Shown here: one piece after another, positions 43,500-45,888 of the stretch
How the letters are laid out: each line of letters starts with the position of its first letter
Numbering within the stretch: position 1 is the stretch's first letter
Assembly: GCA_025603075.1 (NCBI GenBank)
Contig: MU626418.1
Coordinates: 1 to 45,888, forward strand
Reading direction: 5' to 3'
DNA: 45,888 nt
Source of the DNA: Neoconidiobolus thromboides FSU 785
Lineage: Eukaryota; Entomophthoromycota; Entomophthoromycetes; Entomophthorales; Neoconidiobolaceae
Position numbers and translations under genes: made by a program
The notes under the pieces: model-generated
Seen by the model: the letters and a program-made list of their open reading frames with translations, nothing else
What the model was told of the DNA's origin: nothing
The model's database searches: none

Positions 43500-44010
43500 A
43501 ATAGTTGAGTAATGAACGTTTAGCACTAGCCTGGTGACTTGCTAATGAGGCTTTTTTCAATAGAATAACTATTCATCTATATAAATCTGAAGTTGAATCC
43601 AGCTGCCCTTTTTGTAATAAACCTAAAGTTTCTACCAAATATTGTTATTCAGCTCTAAAATCAATACCTTATGGTACCATTATATTTCAGTTATTAGTTA
43701 TAGCCTACATAACTTCTTGCTTGATATGTATGATATGATTAGTTGCCTATAGGATTTTTATCCTACCCTCTTAGCTTGCTTCAATCTCTCTGTTATATTG
43801 ACCGCCTATAAAATCCATACGAACCTTTATTTTTCAGCAGAAAGTCAGTCCCTTTAGTCCATTCTATTCTTATAGAATGGTGTATTGCATGAGAGACTGA
43901 TTTTGATCTTGCTAAAATTAGGTTGGACAAAAACTTTAAGGATAGAGGTACTCTGACATTGTGAATAGCTGCTCTTCCTTAATTCTTTTTATCGTTAATT
44001 AATTTTACCA
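43500..44010 (+). pseudogene. Probable remnant of a non-LTR retrotransposon (reverse transcriptase C-terminus)
   Basis: In plus-strand frames interrupted by stops, RLALAW-stop-LANEAFFNRITIHLYKSEVES is followed by SCPFCNKPKVSTKYCYS. That order resembles the 'LPTNDRLYR...CPFCG..ET..HLF..C' zinc-knuckle region after the reverse transcriptase of LINE-type elements. Further on, IRTFIFQQKVSPFSPFYS could be the downstream segment. No intact reading frame survives and no poly-A tail or boundaries were found. The assignment is tentative. Confidence 0.3.
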
Positions 44011-44336
44011 CTTGGAAGTTCTCTCAAAAAATTAAAAAAAACATCACTATCAATTTGTAAAGATGTTACCAGCTGCTATTTTACATTCATTTGCAATCAT
44101 CTAATTGCGTTATTATTAGAGAATAAATAATTAATGTTTATTTCAAATTTTCTAAATTTTTTCTAAACCTTTCGGAATAATTTATATAATTCATTTAAAC
44201 CATCTTTCATTAATAGATAGTGTTCTCTAAAAAATATGCAATTTTCTTTCTATCTAACTTTTAACTTTAAACATACTATTCATCTCTTCATAGACCTAAT
44301 TTCAATCCTAAAAAGCTAAAGCGTTAGCAGCTTGAA

Positions 44337-44456
44337 ATGTTTATTACTTCGATAGTTACTGTTGCTAAAAGTGTAGTAAGTGAGACAGTCAATAAAGTTA
44401 TAAATGTCAGAGCTATAGACTTGACTAAGGTAAAGACCATCTATATGGTCTATTAA
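44337..44456 (+). other. Short ATG frame followed by two hairpins
   Basis: A 39-residue frame (MFITSIVTVAKSVVSETVNK...) has better codon composition than expected for intergenic DNA here. Two perfect 7-bp stems overlap or follow its end: AGACCAT/ATGGTCT at 44434-44451 and TTAGCCT/AGGCTAA at 44477-44497. No family was recognised; it may be a gene relic. Confidence 0.2.
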
Positions 44457-44542
44457 TAGCTAAAGAAAGTTATTCCTTAGCCTTAGTGTTAGGCTAAATA
44501 ATGTTAACTTGGATAAAATTATTGTAAGGAATAATATAATAT

Positions 44543-44639
44543 GGGAGTGTTTTTTTTGACTTCATTCTTTTTTCCATTTTCGAACACTATTTAGCGGAAA
44601 AATTGTTAGTAAAATTCTTAAACACAAAAATACATCCCC
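44543..44639 (+). mobile_element. Foldback MITE-like element, copy N
   Basis: 97 bp, GGGAGTGT to ACATCCCC, flanked by ATAT at 44539-44542 and 44640-44643. A 2-base shortening around the central AGCGCT (CGAACACT) breaks the inner palindrome. Confidence 0.88.
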
Positions 44640-44643
44640 ATAT

Positions 44644-45724
44644 ATTGAAGGGATTTGATAAAAGATCTGAGAATAATTTGTTGTTCAAATTAATATTTGA
44701 ACTAGTTATACTTTTAAAATAGTGGATACTTTTATACTATAACATAAGTAACTTTATCAAAACCATGATTTATTTGTAATTGCTATTAATTAGTTTTTAT
44801 ATGAGATTGATATCATCAGAAGAAGCTACCAGAGTTCTAATTAGCGCTTTTGATTGAATATTGTTATGCTTGTTTATGCAATTCTTTTTCTTTTTTATGA
44901 GATTTTATTCTTATAGTTTTGGAAATTAAAGATCTTAAAGACATACTTTTAAAGAACAACTATTAATCTAAAAATAACATAGTGAAATAACGTAGTTAAT
45001 AGTTCACAATCAACAAGTGACAAATTTGTTATTTGACATTTATTTTAAAAATCATGTTAAAAATATTAAAAGTTACCCTTCAATATAAATTACATTTTGA
45101 AAGTGAGCCTTTAAAAAACCATACTACTATATATTACTATTAAAACATTAATAAATATTATATTTTATAATAATATAATAAAAACAAATAATAAGTACCT
45201 TGGAAAGTTGAGATCAAATTAGATTGTTTTATTTTTATTTCTTATTATAATCATAACCGTTTTAGAAATAGTCATAACTCGTCTATGCTTTTAGAATAAT
45301 TTGAGTAATGCCAAACAATAATAAATTAGGTAACTCAGAGCTAAAGTGCCAAAGACAATCTAGCATGAACTTGAGCTGATTAGTTTAATAAACTTAAAAT
45401 AAAGGACTAAATAATATTTTAACAGGGTATAAAATTCAAATAAAAAGATTAAACTATGAGTGAACTATAGATTGTATGAAAAAACATTTATAAAGTTGCG
45501 CCTATCAATACATCTTAATATATCAATAAGTAAGTTACCATGATATTTATTTCATAATTATTGTATCTATTTATTCTCTATTGTTGTATTCATTATTAAC
45601 TTAGATAATCAAAAATAACATTTCAACCTATAGTTGATATTCATTTCAGATTTAATTTATAAAGTAATAAACAAAACTATATAAGATAAGCAAAAAGACA
45701 TCAACCATATACAAAAAAAATCAA
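44644..45724. other. Intergenic, nothing seen
   Basis: Very A/T-rich sequence between the last MITE copy and the gene start at 45725. No feature was recognised. Confidence 0.55.
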
Positions 45725-45888
45725 ATGTTTCGAGCTTTACCATTCTTACTGTTTATTACTACTACTTTAAGTGAAAATCCCCTTGGATTAACTTATTTAG
45801 ATAAGGACTGTTATAAAATCAGCGATCAAAAAATATGGTTCGAATTAGATATATCCTCAAAGTATCAACGTAATTGTCAGCCTTTACA
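45725..45888 (+). CDS. 5' end of a putative secreted protein (partial)
   Basis: An open frame of 54 codons runs off the window end. It begins MFRALPFLLFITTTLSENPLG, a short hydrophobic stretch consistent with a signal peptide, followed by LTYLDKDCYKISDQKIWFEL and two cysteines. It could be the first exon of a secreted or surface protein. The family is not recognised, and so little is present that chance is not excluded. Confidence 0.45.
   Translation, partial: MFRALPFLLFITTTLSENPLGLTYLDKDCYKISDQKIWFELDISSKYQRNCQPL

Noticed and set aside
650-44643. CRISPR-like array from regularly recurring ~100-bp units
   Set aside because: Copies are in both orientations, irregularly spaced by hundreds to thousands of bases, and carry target duplications. 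This is a eukaryotic dispersed transposon family.

Overview
The window is nuclear DNA of a filamentous fungus. The evidence is a complete single-exon 1,3-beta-glucan synthase (Fks), a Cyc8/Ssn6-type TPR corepressor with a low-complexity tail, a Rad6-like E2 and a fungal-type FAD synthase. The DNA is very AT-rich and most genes carry short introns (about 40-60 nt, GTAA/GTAC donors, AG acceptors). The Fks drug hot-spot segments differ strongly from those of ascomycetes. An early-diverging lineage (Mucoromycota or Zoopagomycota) is my inference; the sequence alone does not settle it.

Positions 1-32,400 are a conventional housekeeping region. In order: a FYVE zinc-finger protein (-), tRNA-Asp(GTC) (-), pyroglutamyl-peptidase I (+), FAD synthase (-), V-ATPase subunit G (-), Fks glucan synthase (+), an Osh4/Kes1-type sterol/lipid transfer protein (-), Cyc8/Ssn6 (-), an aldo-keto reductase (+), Rad6/Ubc2 (-), a DUF1764 protein (-), and Spt6 (+) divergent from it. 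LSM12 (-) converges on Spt6 and ends this block at about 34.15 kb. Several members concern chromatin and transcription (Cyc8, Rad6, Spt6), but I see no operon-like logic; gaps are 0.04-2.9 kb.

Positions 34.2-45.9 kb are a different compartment. It holds a decayed serine-beta-lactamase-like gene, two paralogous 80-residue secreted peptides with ten conserved cysteines, probable remains of a non-LTR retrotransposon and of another gene, and the start of a putative secreted protein that runs off the end. A family of ~94-100 bp foldback elements (14 copies found) is concentrated here: 12 copies lie between 32.6 and 44.7 kb, two at 0.65 and 3.5 kb, and none in the 29 kb between.

The most notable observation is this MITE-like family. 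Four copies with different flanking tetranucleotides (ATTT twice, ATAA, AAAT) show identical 4-bp target duplications, so the ATAT flanking most other copies is target sequence and not terminal repeat. One copy sits in the beta-lactamase-like pseudogene, and subtracting it with one ATAT restores the reading frame exactly.
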